Below, piece by piece: positions 35,620 through 44,309 of a stretch of DNA of 64,000 bases. The notes under the pieces are model-generated. The model saw only the letters and a program-made list of their open reading frames with translations, did no database searches and was not told where the DNA came from. The first letter of the stretch is position 1; every line of letters begins with the position of its first letter. A program made the position numbers and the translations under genes. Origin of the DNA: Paracoccaceae bacterium (GTDB lineage Bacteria > Pseudomonadota > Alphaproteobacteria > Rhodobacterales > Rhodobacteraceae); the NCBI GenBank assembly GCA_016938875.1, contig JAFGTV010000029.1, positions 1 through 64,000 of the forward strand, read 5' to 3'.

Positions 35620-38381
35620 TGTGGGCGATCGGTCCCATAGGGTTCAGTGCGCCGGTTCTTTTGTGGGCGCTCGCCGCGCTGCCGGTGCTGTGGCTGTTGC
35701 TGCGCGCGGTGCCGCCCGCGCCGATCCGCCGCCGCTTTCCCGGGGTGGCGCTGCTCTTGGGTCTGACCGATGACGAGACCCAGACCGACAAGACGCCCTG
35801 GTGGCTGCTGCTGCTGCGGATGCTGGCGGTGGCGGCGCTGATCGTGGGCTTTGCCGGGCCGGTGCTGAACCCGCAGGACCGCCAGCCGGGGCAGGGGCCG
35901 CTGCTGGTCTTTATCGACGGCACATGGGCCGATGCCCGCGACTGGCCGCGCCGTATGGACCGGGTTGCCGCCCTGTTGGACGAGGCCGGGCGCGATGGTC
36001 GTCCGGTGGCCCTGATCCAGGCGACCGACCTGCCCCAGATGGGCCTGCCGTTTCAGGCGGCCGAGGCCTGGATGAGCGGGCTTGCCGGGCTGGAACCCGC
36101 GCCCTGGCTGCCGGACCCGCAGGCGCTGGACGCATGGGCCGCGGGGCTGGAGGGTGGGTTCGACACGTTCTGGATGTCGGGCGGCCTGGACTATGAGGGG
36201 CGTCAGGATTTGCTCGCCATCTTTGACGCCGCGGGCACCGTTCGGGTGTTCGAAAGCCCGCGCCCGCTGCTGGCCCTGCGTCCGGCGGTGTTTGCCGATG
36301 GCGCGATCCGGCTGACCGCCCTGCGCACGCCCGGTGCTGCGGGGGCCGAGGTCACGCTGGCCGCCACCGGGCGCGATCCCGCCGGGGTGGAACGGGTGCT
36401 GGCCCGTGTTCCCGCGACCTTTGACGGGGCCGCGACCGAGGCCGGGGTCGACCTGGTTCTGCCGCCAGAGCTGCGCAACCGCATCAGCCGCTTTTCGGTC
36501 GAGGGGGTGCGTTCTGCCGGGGCGGTGACGCTGACCGACGACAGCCTGAAACGCCGCGAGGTCGCGTTGATCGCGGGGCGCGAGAACCGCGAGGGGCTGC
36601 AACTGCTCTCGCCGCTGCATTACCTGCAAAAGGCGCTGGCCCCCACGGCCGACCTGATCGACGGCACACTGTTGGATGTGATCCAGGCCAATCCAGATGT
36701 GATCGTGCTGGCCGATGTGGCGACCCTGTCGGGGGGCGAGGCGGCGGATTTGCAAGCCTGGGTCGAAGAGGGTGGATTGCTGCTGCGCTTTGCCGGGCCG
36801 CGGTTGGCGGCGTCCGATGTCAGCCGCGACGAAGAGGATGCGCTGATGCCCGTTCGCCTGCGCGCGGGCGGGCGCAGCGTCGGCGGCGCGATGAGCTGGG
36901 GCGAGCCCAAGCAATTGCGCCCCTTTGCCGAGGATTCGCCGTTTTTCGGGCTGTCGGTTCCGTCGGATGTGCGCGTCAACGCCCAGGTGATGGCCCAGCC
37001 CGACCCCCAGCTTGCCGAACGCGCCATCGCCGCGTTGACCGACGGCACGCCGCTGGTCACGCGCAAGCGGTTGGGCAAGGGGCAGGTGGTGCTGTTCCAC
37101 GTCACCGCCAATGCCGAATGGTCCACGCTGCCGCTCTCGGGGCTTTTCGTGCAGATGCTGGAACGGCTGGCGGTTTCGACCCGCCCCGCGCGCCCCGCCG
37201 CGGCCGAGCTGGAGGGGACCACCTGGGTGCCAGAGGCCGTTCTGACCGCCTTTGGCGAGTTGGGAGAGGCCGGCGCGCTGTCCGGTGTTCCGGGCGGCAC
37301 ACTGGCCGATGCGCGCCCCGGTCCGGGGCTGCCACCGGGGCTGTATGCCGGGGATGACCGCCGCCTGGCGCTGAACGTCATCGGCCCGCAAACCACGATC
37401 ACCGCCACCACCTGGCCCGCCCGCATCCCCGTAGAGGGCATGGCGGTGGCGCGCGAAACCCTGCTCAAGGGCTGGCTGCTGGGGGCGGCGCTGGTTCTGC
37501 TGGGGGGCGATATCCTGGCGTCGCTATGGCTGTCGGGGCGGCTGCGGGGCGCGCGTTCGGGGGCCGTTGCGCTGCTTGCGCTGGGGCTGTTTATGCCGGG
37601 TCAGGGCCATGCCCAGGCGGGCGACGATGCGCTGGCCCTCCGCGCCACGTCCGAGGTGGTGCTGGCCCATGTCATCACCGGGGATGCCCGCATTGACGAC
37701 GTGGCACAGGCCGGTCTGAGCGGCCTGTCCAAACGGCTGTATCAACGCACCTCGATCGAGCCGGCGGCGCCCATCGCGGTGAACCTGGAAACCGATGAGC
37801 TGTCGTTTTTTCCGTTTCTCTACTGGCCCATTACCGCGACCCAGCCACTGCCCTCGACCGAGGCCTATGCGAAACTCAACCGGTATCTGCGCACCGGCGG
37901 CATGATCCTGTTCGACACCCGCGACGGCGATGTGGCGCGCTATGGCGGTGGTTCGCCCGAGGGGCGGCGGCTGCAACAACTGGCGCGCCCGCTGGACATC
38001 CCCCCGCTGGAACCGATCCCGGCCGATCACGTGCTGACCCGCACCTTTTACCTGCTGCAGGATTTCCCCGGCCGCCACGCCAGCCGCGATGTCTGGGTCG
38101 AGGCCGCCCCCCCCGATGCCGAACGCGCCGAGGGCATGCCGTTTCGCGATCTCAATGACGGGGTGACGCCGGTGGTGATCGGCGGCAATGACTGGGCGGC
38201 GGCCTGGGCGATCGACGACCAGGGGGCCGCGATGTTCCCGGTCGGGCGCGGCTATGCCGGCGAACGCCAACGCGAAATCGCGTTCCGGTTCGGGATCAAC
38301 CTGATGATGCATGTGCTGACCGGCAATTATAAATCCGACCAGGTGCACGTGCCCGCACTGCTTGACAGGTTGGGCCAATGA
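35619..38381 (+). CDS. BatA-type N-terminal membrane protein with DUF4159 domain
   Basis: 920 residues. Two N-terminal membrane helices (~8-27 and ~60-80) match the BatA/aerotolerance-regulator N-terminal domain. A large extracytoplasmic region follows, then helices near 620-640 and 650-665, and a C-terminal DUF4159 domain (TDELSFFPFLYWPIT, GGMILFDTRDGD). DUF4159 has a glutamine-amidotransferase-like fold in known members. I infer a periplasmic envelope component served by the MoxR/DUF58 pair. It overlaps DUF58 by one base. Confidence 0.85.
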   Translation: MWAIGPIGFSAPVLLWALAALPVLWLLLRAVPPAPIRRRFPGVALLLGLTDDETQTDKTPWWLLLLRMLAVAALIVGFAGPVLNPQDRQPGQGPLLVFIDGTWADARDWPRRMDRVAALLDEAGRDGRPVALIQATDLPQMGLPFQAAEAWMSGLAGLEPAPWLPDPQALDAWAAGLEGGFDTFWMSGGLDYEGRQDLLAIFDAAGTVRVFESPRPLLALRPAVFADGAIRLTALRTPGAAGAEVTLAATGRDPAGVERVLARVPATFDGAATEAGVDLVLPPELRNRISRFSVEGVRSAGAVTLTDDSLKRREVALIAGRENREGLQLLSPLHYLQKALAPTADLIDGTLLDVIQANPDVIVLADVATLSGGEAADLQAWVEEGGLLLRFAGPRLAASDVSRDEEDALMPVRLRAGGRSVGGAMSWGEPKQLRPFAEDSPFFGLSVPSDVRVNAQVMAQPDPQLAERAIAALTDGTPLVTRKRLGKGQVVLFHVTANAEWSTLPLSGLFVQMLERLAVSTRPARPAAAELEGTTWVPEAVLTAFGELGEAGALSGVPGGTLADARPGPGLPPGLYAGDDRRLALNVIGPQTTITATTWPARIPVEGMAVARETLLKGWLLGAALVLLGGDILASLWLSGRLRGARSGAVALLALGLFMPGQGHAQAGDDALALRATSEVVLAHVITGDARIDDVAQAGLSGLSKRLYQRTSIEPAAPIAVNLETDELSFFPFLYWPITATQPLPSTEAYAKLNRYLRTGGMILFDTRDGDVARYGGGSPEGRRLQQLARPLDIPPLEPIPADHVLTRTFYLLQDFPGRHASRDVWVEAAPPDAERAEGMPFRDLNDGVTPVVIGGNDWAAAWAIDDQGAAMFPVGRGYAGERQREIAFRFGINLMMHVLTGNYKSDQVHVPALLDRLGQ

Positions 38382-40429
38382 ACGGGTCGGTGATCCTGGC
38401 CCCGCTGCTGCCCTGGCCCGTGCTGTGGCTGCTGGGCGCGCTGGCCGTGGCCATGGTGGGGGTTGCGCTGTGGCGTGGGCTGGCGGGCTGGTGGTTGCGC
38501 GCCCTGGCGGCAGTGGCGGTTCTGGCCGCGCTGGCCAACCCCTCCTTGCAAACCGAGGATCGCCGGGCGCTGTCCGACATCGTCGTGCTGGTCGTCGACG
38601 AAAGCGCCAGCCAGCGGTTGTCGGACCGCCCCGACCAGACCGCGCGCACCATCGCGCGGGTCCAGTCGGAAATCGACGCGCTGGACAATACCGAACTGCG
38701 CATCCTGCGCTTGGGCGACGGGCCGGGCAACGAGGGCACCTTGTTGATGACCGCCCTGGCCGAGGTCCTGGCCGAGGTCCCCCGCGACCGCCTGGCCGGG
38801 GCGATCCTGTTGACCGACGGTCAGGTGCACGATCTCGACCGCGCCCCCGCCTTGCCCGCGCCGCTGCATGCGCTTCTGACGGGACGGCCCGACGACTGGG
38901 ACCGGCGGCTGGTCATCACCAACGCGCCCGCCTTTGCCATCCTCGGCGAGGAGCTGACCCTGGCGCTGCGCATCGAGGACAAGGGCGCCGTGCCTGCGGG
39001 ACTGGGGGACACCACCCGGATTTCCATCTCCATCGACGGGGGGGCGGCCCAGGTCTATACCGTGCCGCTGAACCAGGATCTGGAATTGCCGGTGACGCTG
39101 GACCACGGCGGGCGCAACGTGATCCAGTTTTCCGTCGCGACCGAGGCGGGCGAGCTGACCGACCGCAACAACGCCGCCGTGGTGCAGATCAACGGTGTGC
39201 GCGACCGGCTGCGGGTGCTGCTGGTCTCGGGCGAACCGCACCCGGGCGAACGGACCTGGCGCAACCTGCTGAAATCCGACAGTTCGGTGGATCTGGTGCA
39301 TTTCACCATCCTGCGCCCGCCGGACAAACAGGACGGCGTGCCGGTGACCGAACTGTCGCTCATCGCCTTTCCCACGCGCGAGCTGTTCCTCGACAAGATC
39401 GACGAGTTCGACCTGATCATCTTCGACCGCTACAAGCGGCGCGGCATCTTGCCGATGCTCTACCTCGACAACGTGCGGGACTATGTCGAAAAGGGCGGCG
39501 CGGTGCTGATCGCGGCGGGTCCGGATTTCGCCAGCGCCGACAGCCTCTACCGCTCGCCGCTGGCCGATATCCTGCCCGCCGAACCCACCGGCCGCGTCAT
39601 CGAAGAGGGTTACCTTCCCACCATCACGGACCTGGGGCGCCGCCATCCCGTGACCGAGGGCCTCAAGGCCGAGGCCGGCGGCGACTGGGGCCGCTGGTTC
39701 CGCCTGATCGACCTGACCCCGACCGGCGGCCAGGTGGTCATGAGCGGGCTTGGCGCGCGCCCGCTACTGGTTCTGGACCGGGTGGGCGAGGGGCGCGTGG
39801 CGCTGCTGGCCTCGGATCATGCCTGGCTGTGGAACCGGGGGTTCGAGGGGGGCGGACCTCAGCTCGAACTGCTGCGTCGCCTGGCCCATTGGATGATGAA
39901 GGAACCCGAGCTGGAGGAAGAGGCGCTGCGCGCCGATGCCGTGGGCCAGACCATGACCATCACCCGCCGCTCGCTCTCCCAGGATCCGCGCAGCGTGCAG
40001 ATCACCCGCCCCGATGGCCAGGTGGTCACGCTGAATCTGCAAGAGACCGCGCCGGGCCACTTCTCTGGCAGTTACGAGGGGCCCGAGGTCGGGCTTTACC
40101 GCCTGGCCGATGGCGATCTCGAAACCGTGCTCGCCCTCGGCCCCGCCGCCCCGCGCGAGTTCGAGGATCCGATCGCCAGTGGCACGCTGCTGGCCACGCC
40201 GGTGGCCGCGACACGCGGGGGGATCAAGCCGGTCTACGCAGGCCTGCCCGACATCCGCGCGGTGCGCGAGGGGCGGATCGCCGCCGGACGCGGCTGGATC
40301 GGCATCACCCCGCGCGGCGCCTATCAGACGGCGGATGTAACGATCACGCCGTTTGCGCCGGCCTGGATGTTCCTTCTGCTGGCGGGGCTTTTCAGCCTCG
40401 GCGCATGGCTGCGCGAGGGGCGGCGCTAA
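38378..40429 (+). CDS. large membrane protein of the MoxR-DUF58-DUF4159 operon
   Basis: 683 residues. Membrane helices lie near 10-30 and 37-58, and one near the C-terminus (WMFLLLAGLFSLGAWL). Between them is a VWA/GATase-like periplasmic part with DIVVLVVDESASQR (MIDAS-like), GGAVLIAAGPDF and GRVALLASDHAWLWNRGFEGGG. It starts in the stop codon of the DUF4159 gene (ATGA). Such proteins are conserved at this position in alphaproteobacterial moxR operons. Its exact function is unknown. Confidence 0.85.
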   Translation: MNGSVILAPLLPWPVLWLLGALAVAMVGVALWRGLAGWWLRALAAVAVLAALANPSLQTEDRRALSDIVVLVVDESASQRLSDRPDQTARTIARVQSEIDALDNTELRILRLGDGPGNEGTLLMTALAEVLAEVPRDRLAGAILLTDGQVHDLDRAPALPAPLHALLTGRPDDWDRRLVITNAPAFAILGEELTLALRIEDKGAVPAGLGDTTRISISIDGGAAQVYTVPLNQDLELPVTLDHGGRNVIQFSVATEAGELTDRNNAAVVQINGVRDRLRVLLVSGEPHPGERTWRNLLKSDSSVDLVHFTILRPPDKQDGVPVTELSLIAFPTRELFLDKIDEFDLIIFDRYKRRGILPMLYLDNVRDYVEKGGAVLIAAGPDFASADSLYRSPLADILPAEPTGRVIEEGYLPTITDLGRRHPVTEGLKAEAGGDWGRWFRLIDLTPTGGQVVMSGLGARPLLVLDRVGEGRVALLASDHAWLWNRGFEGGGPQLELLRRLAHWMMKEPELEEEALRADAVGQTMTITRRSLSQDPRSVQITRPDGQVVTLNLQETAPGHFSGSYEGPEVGLYRLADGDLETVLALGPAAPREFEDPIASGTLLATPVAATRGGIKPVYAGLPDIRAVREGRIAAGRGWIGITPRGAYQTADVTITPFAPAWMFLLLAGLFSLGAWLREGRR

Positions 40430-40851
40430 TCCCCTCTTACCCTCTTCTTCTGGTCTGAAATATCCCGGGGGTGCGGGGGCTGGCCCCCGCGTCCCGGCGC
40501 GGCGCCAGTCCAACGCCACCCTGCGCTGCACCCCGCCCCAGCCATCCCGGCTGCACCGGGCGCGGATGGTGACGAAGGGATCCCGTTGGACAGTTGGAGC
40601 CCCGACAGGCTGCGGGTCAAGGGCCCCTCGGTCTGATGGGGATGCAGCACCGCGCGTATCCCCAGCCCTGTGTCGTCGGGAGACAGGATCTCCCACCCGT
40701 CGGCATGGTGATCCCGGCCGGTATCGGGATGGGCCAGGGTGACGGAAACGGTCCAGCCCCCGGCGACGGGTCGGGCCGTGGCGGTGACGATCTCGGTGTC
40801 ATCCACCAGGGCGGGACAGGCGGTCAGACAGATCACGGAAAACGTGCCCAC
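40426..40851 (-). pseudogene. small secreted-protein gene, apparently frameshifted
   Basis: From a GTG at 40851 the frame gives a short hydrophobic leader (FSVICLTACPALV) and then VTLAHPDTGRDHHADGWEIL and TRSLSGLQLSNG, a pattern I recognise from short exported Rhodobacteraceae proteins. After that the homologous continuation (DPFVTIRARCSRDGWGG, down to about 40505) is in another frame. Adding one G to the GGG run at 40582-40584 (minus strand) would join the two. The open frame instead runs to 40426 through a dispersed repeat and into the neighbouring gene's stop. Family recognition is from memory. Confidence 0.6.
40441..40494 (-). repeat. dispersed G/C-rich element, copy 1
   Basis: On the minus strand: a GGGGGCCAGCCCCC hairpin, CCCCCGGGATATTTCAGA, then CCAGAAGAAG. 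It lies between the 3' end of the moxR operon and the frameshifted gene. The same layout recurs at 43122-43175 and 53501-53551. Confidence 0.8.
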
Positions 40852-40887
40852 GGCCTTCCTGGGCCATGGCGCGCCGCGGTCTGCCCG

Positions 40888-41589
40888 TCACATTCCCGTG
40901 GACTCCAGCAGCGCCCGGCGCGAGTTCGACGCGAATTCGCGCCGTCCCAGCACGAACACCGTCAGCGCCGTCGCCCCCATCAGCGGCACCGCCCCCAACA
41001 GCCATGCCAACCCGCCCAGCGCGAAATAAAGCGACCGCATGCCCCGGTTAAAGCTGCGTGCGGCGGTGATGTTGATCTCTGCCGCCTGCGCGGCGCGGGT
41101 CAGCGCGCGGGGATCGCTGCCGTCATTGGGCACCGCGGCCATCATCACCGCGCAATAGCCAAAGAGCCGATGCGACCAGACGAATTTCAGGAACGCATTG
41201 GCCACCAGCAGCAGAACGGCCAGGATCTTGACCTCCCACACGATGGCGGGGGAACTGGCCAGCGTCAGATCCTCGGCCAGGCCCAGCAACCGTTCGGTAT
41301 TGCCGATCAGCGCCAGACCGCCGCCGATGATAATCATCGAGGCCGAGGCGAAAAAGGTCGTGCCCTGGCGCAGCGTGGACAATATGTTGGAATCGAAGAT
41401 CCGCGATTGCCGCGTGACCATTGCCTGCATCCAGTCCCGCCGATACCGCGTCATCAGCACCGAGACCGACGGCCGCCCGCTTGGCGGATGTTCGATCAGC
41501 AGGCCGATGACGATCCAGGCCACCCCCCACAGCGCCACGGCCACGGCGTCCAGCGGGGTAAACAGGGCGATGCGGTCGATGAGTTCCAT
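40888..41589 (-). CDS. DUF599 family membrane protein
   Basis: 233 residues. Hydrophobic helices lie near 13-33, 80-97, 118-140 and 185-205. YRRDWMQAMVTRQSRIFDSNILSTLRQGTTFFAS (near 48-82) is the DUF599 signature. Probably an inner-membrane protein of unknown function. It is followed in the same frame, after its TGA, by the frameshifted small gene. It diverges from glcD. Confidence 0.87.
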   Translation of the reverse strand: MELIDRIALFTPLDAVAVALWGVAWIVIGLLIEHPPSGRPSVSVLMTRYRRDWMQAMVTRQSRIFDSNILSTLRQGTTFFASASMIIIGGGLALIGNTERLLGLAEDLTLASSPAIVWEVKILAVLLLVANAFLKFVWSHRLFGYCAVMMAAVPNDGSDPRALTRAAQAAEINITAARSFNRGMRSLYFALGGLAWLLGAVPLMGATALTVFVLGRREFASNSRRALLESTGM

Positions 41590-41627
41590 GCCCGCACCCT
41601 ATCCGCGGGGGAAATCGCTTGTCAGCG

Positions 41628-41656
41628 GGTAAAATTGGTTATAAATATTTACCAAT
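41628..41656. promoter_or_regulatory. nested inverted repeats upstream of glcD
   Basis: GGTAAA (41628-41633)/TTTACC (41648-41653) and ATTGGT (41634-41639)/ACCAAT (41651-41656) overlap in an AT-rich stretch 20 bp before the glcD ATG. ATTGGT/ACCAAT arms are like those of GntR-type PdhR/GlcC/LldR sites, although here the spacing (11 bp) is longer. Confidence 0.5.
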
Positions 41657-41675
41657 ATGCAGCAGGAGGCCGCCG

Positions 41676-43109
41676 ATGGACATGCCCACCCCCGATGCCA
41701 CGGTGATGGCGAAAAAGGATCAGGTGGTTCGCCGGCTGATGTCCGTCCTGCCCAAGGGGGCGGTGATCCACGACCCGGCCGAGACCCGCGCCTATGAATG
41801 CGATGCGCTGACGGCCTATCGCTGCCCGCCGCTGGCCGCCGTGCTGCCCGGGTCGACCCAAGAGGTCTCGCAGGTGCTGCGCATCTGCCACGAAGAGGGG
41901 GTGCCGGTGGTGCCGCGCGGGTCCGGCACGTCGCTGGCGGGCGGCGCGCTGCCCACCGCCGACAGCGTGATCCTGGGGGTGTCGCGCCTGACCGGGGTGC
42001 TGGAAACCGATTACGAAAACCGCTTTATCCGGGTGCAATCGGGGCGCACCAACCTGTCGGTCACCGGCGCGGTGGAAGAGGACGGGTTCTTTTACGCCCC
42101 CGATCCGTCCAGCCAGCTGGCCTGTGCGATCGCGGGCAATATCGCGATGAATTCCGGCGGGGCGCATTGCCTGAAATACGGGGTGACGACGAACAACCTG
42201 ATGGGGGTCACGCTGGTGCTGATGGATGGCACCGTGGTCGAAATCGGTGGCGCGCATCTGGACGCGGGCGGGCTGGATTACCTGGGGCTGATCTGCGGTT
42301 CCGAGGGACAGTTGGGCGTGGTGACCGAGGCCACGCTGCGCATCCTGCCCAAGCCCGAGGGCGCGCGCCCCGTGCTGATCGGGTTCGACAGCAACGAGGT
42401 GGCCGGGGCCTGTGTGTCCGACATCATCCGCGCCGGGGTGCTGCCCGTGGCGATCGAATTCATGGACCGCCCCTGCATCCGCGCGACCGAGGCCTTTGCC
42501 AAGGCCGGCTATCCCGATTGCGAGGCGCTGTTGATCGTCGAGGTCGAGGGCAGCCCGGCCGAAATCGACGAACAACTGGGCCTGATCAGCCAGATCGCGC
42601 GCCGCCACAACCCGGTCGAACTGCGCGAAAGCGGCTCGGACGAGGAAAGCGCGCGGATCTGGCTGGGCCGCAAGTCGGCCTTTGGCGCGATGGGGCAGAT
42701 CAACGACTATATGTGCCTGGATGGCACGATCCCGGTGTCGTCCCTGCCCCATGTGTTGAAGCGCATCGAAGAGATGTCGCGCGACTATGGGCTGGACGTG
42801 GCGAACGTGTTTCACGCGGGCGATGGCAACATGCACCCGCTGATCCTGTTCGATGCCAACAAGCCGGGCGACCTGGAACGCTGCGAGGCGCTGGGTGCGG
42901 ACATCCTGAAGCTGTGCGTCGAGGTGGGCGGCTGTCTGACCGGCGAGCACGGGGTCGGGATCGAAAAGCGCGATCTGATGGCCGTGCAATTCGACCCCGT
43001 GGATATCGAGGCGCAATTGCGGGTCAAGGATGTGTTCGACCCCGCATGGTTGTTGAACCCGGCCAAGGTTTTCCCGCTGGCGATGACGGCAGCGCGCCGC
43101 GCGGCCTGA
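41676..43109 (+). CDS. glcD: glycolate oxidase subunit GlcD (FAD-linked)
   Basis: 477 residues. The PCMH FAD-binding domain covers ~45-225 (VPVVPRGSGTSLAGGALP near 86, SQLACAIAGNIAMNSGGAHCLKYG near 146). The C-terminal FAD-oxidase domain has NVFHAGDGNMHPLILFD near 380 and TGEHGVGIEKRD near 424. With GlcE and GlcF it oxidises glycolate to glyoxylate at the membrane, useful when RuBisCO makes phosphoglycolate. GCAGGAGG precedes the ATG. Confidence 0.96.
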   Translation: MDMPTPDATVMAKKDQVVRRLMSVLPKGAVIHDPAETRAYECDALTAYRCPPLAAVLPGSTQEVSQVLRICHEEGVPVVPRGSGTSLAGGALPTADSVILGVSRLTGVLETDYENRFIRVQSGRTNLSVTGAVEEDGFFYAPDPSSQLACAIAGNIAMNSGGAHCLKYGVTTNNLMGVTLVLMDGTVVEIGGAHLDAGGLDYLGLICGSEGQLGVVTEATLRILPKPEGARPVLIGFDSNEVAGACVSDIIRAGVLPVAIEFMDRPCIRATEAFAKAGYPDCEALLIVEVEGSPAEIDEQLGLISQIARRHNPVELRESGSDEESARIWLGRKSAFGAMGQINDYMCLDGTIPVSSLPHVLKRIEEMSRDYGLDVANVFHAGDGNMHPLILFDANKPGDLERCEALGADILKLCVEVGGCLTGEHGVGIEKRDLMAVQFDPVDIEAQLRVKDVFDPAWLLNPAKVFPLAMTAARRAA

Positions 43110-43121
43110 GCGATTGGCGAC

Positions 43122-43175
43122 GCCGGGGGGCTGTCTGCCCCCCGGACCCCCCGAGGATATTTGGAACCAGAAGAA
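43122..43175 (+). repeat. dispersed G/C-rich element, copy 2
   Basis: A GGGGGG...CCCCCC hairpin, then GGACCCCCCGAGGATATTTGGAACCAGAAGA. The AGAAGA tail abuts the glcE start codon and may serve as its ribosome site. Same orientation relative to the downstream gene as the 53501-53551 copy. Confidence 0.85.
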
Positions 43176-44305
43176 TGATGCGACCTGAGACAGAGGCCGA
43201 GTTGGCCGACATGGTGAAAGCCGCGGCGGGCCCGTTGCGGATCGTGGGGGGCGGCACGCGGCCCATCGGGGCGCCGGTGGCGGGCGCGGGGCTGAGCGTG
43301 GCCGGGCTGTCGGGGGTCGAGCTTTATGAGCCGGGCGCGCTGACGTTGGTCGCGCGGGCGGGCACGCCGCTGGCCGAGATCGAGGCGGTTCTGGCCGCAG
43401 AGGGGCAGCGGCTGGCCTTCGAGCCGATGGATCACCGCCGTCTGTTGGGCACCGAGGGCGTGCCGACCATCGGCGGTGTGGTGGCCGGCAATGTGTCTGG
43501 GCCGCGCCGTATCCAGGCGGGGGCCTGTCGCGATGCGCTGATCGGCGTGCGCTTCGTCGACGGGCGCGGGGATGTGATCAAGAACGGCGGGCGGGTGATG
43601 AAGAATGTCACCGGCTATGACCTGGTCAAGCTGATGGCGGGCAGTTGGGGCACGCTGGGGGTGTTGAGCCAGGTCGGGTTCAAGGTGTTGCCGCGGCCCG
43701 CGGCGGTGGCGGTGATCGTGCTGCACGGGTTGGACGATGAAACGGCGGTGCGGGCGCTGTCGGCCGCCTTGGCCTCTCCCTACGAGGTGTCCGGGGCGGC
43801 GCATGCGTCCGATGGCCCCGGGGGCGGCGCGCAGACGCTGATCCGTATCGAGGGGTTTGTCGAGTCGGTTGCCTATCGTGCGGGGCGGTTGCAGGCGCTG
43901 TTGGCAGGCTTTGGGCAAAGTACCGTTGAAGGCGATCCCGAGCGGGCCGCCGCGCTGTGGCGTTGGGTGCGTGATGTCGAGGGGTTTGCAGGGCAGCCGG
44001 GCGATGTCTGGCGGATCTCGCTGAAGCCTTCGGACGGGCCGCGCGTCGTGGCGGCGCTGGAAGCCGAGGGGGTGGTTTACGACTGGGGCGGCGGGCTGAT
44101 CTGGGCGCGGGTCGCGGCAGGGCGCGATATCCGCCCCGCGCTGGCGGGCATCGCGGGTCACGCCACGTTGATCCGGGCCAGTGCCGAAACGCGGACCAAG
44201 GTGGCGGTCTTTGCGCCGGAGCCGGCCCCGCTGGCGGCCATCGCGCGGGGGCTGCGTGCGCAGTTCGATCCGCGCGGCATTCTCAACCCCGGTTTGATGG
44301 GCTGA
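43175..44305 (+). CDS. glcE: glycolate oxidase subunit GlcE
   Basis: 376 residues with a PCMH-type FAD domain: LRIVGGGTRPIG near residue 22, EGVPTIGGVVAGNVSGPRRI near 94 and KNVTGYDLVKLMAGSWGTLGV near 145. It is shorter than GlcD and lacks the full C-terminal domain, as normal for GlcE. Two in-frame ATGs (43175, 43178) are possible starts. It follows copy 2 of the dispersed element and precedes glcF by 4 bp. Confidence 0.95.
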   Translation: MMRPETEAELADMVKAAAGPLRIVGGGTRPIGAPVAGAGLSVAGLSGVELYEPGALTLVARAGTPLAEIEAVLAAEGQRLAFEPMDHRRLLGTEGVPTIGGVVAGNVSGPRRIQAGACRDALIGVRFVDGRGDVIKNGGRVMKNVTGYDLVKLMAGSWGTLGVLSQVGFKVLPRPAAVAVIVLHGLDDETAVRALSAALASPYEVSGAAHASDGPGGGAQTLIRIEGFVESVAYRAGRLQALLAGFGQSTVEGDPERAAALWRWVRDVEGFAGQPGDVWRISLKPSDGPRVVAALEAEGVVYDWGGGLIWARVAAGRDIRPALAGIAGHATLIRASAETRTKVAVFAPEPAPLAAIARGLRAQFDPRGILNPGLMG

Positions 44306-44309
44306 CCAC

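Noticed and set aside
35553-37391. Long antisense frame in the DUF4159 gene
   Set aside because: Low-complexity Arg/Gln/His-rich translation and no ribosome site; the sense gene has membrane helices and overlaps its neighbours properly.
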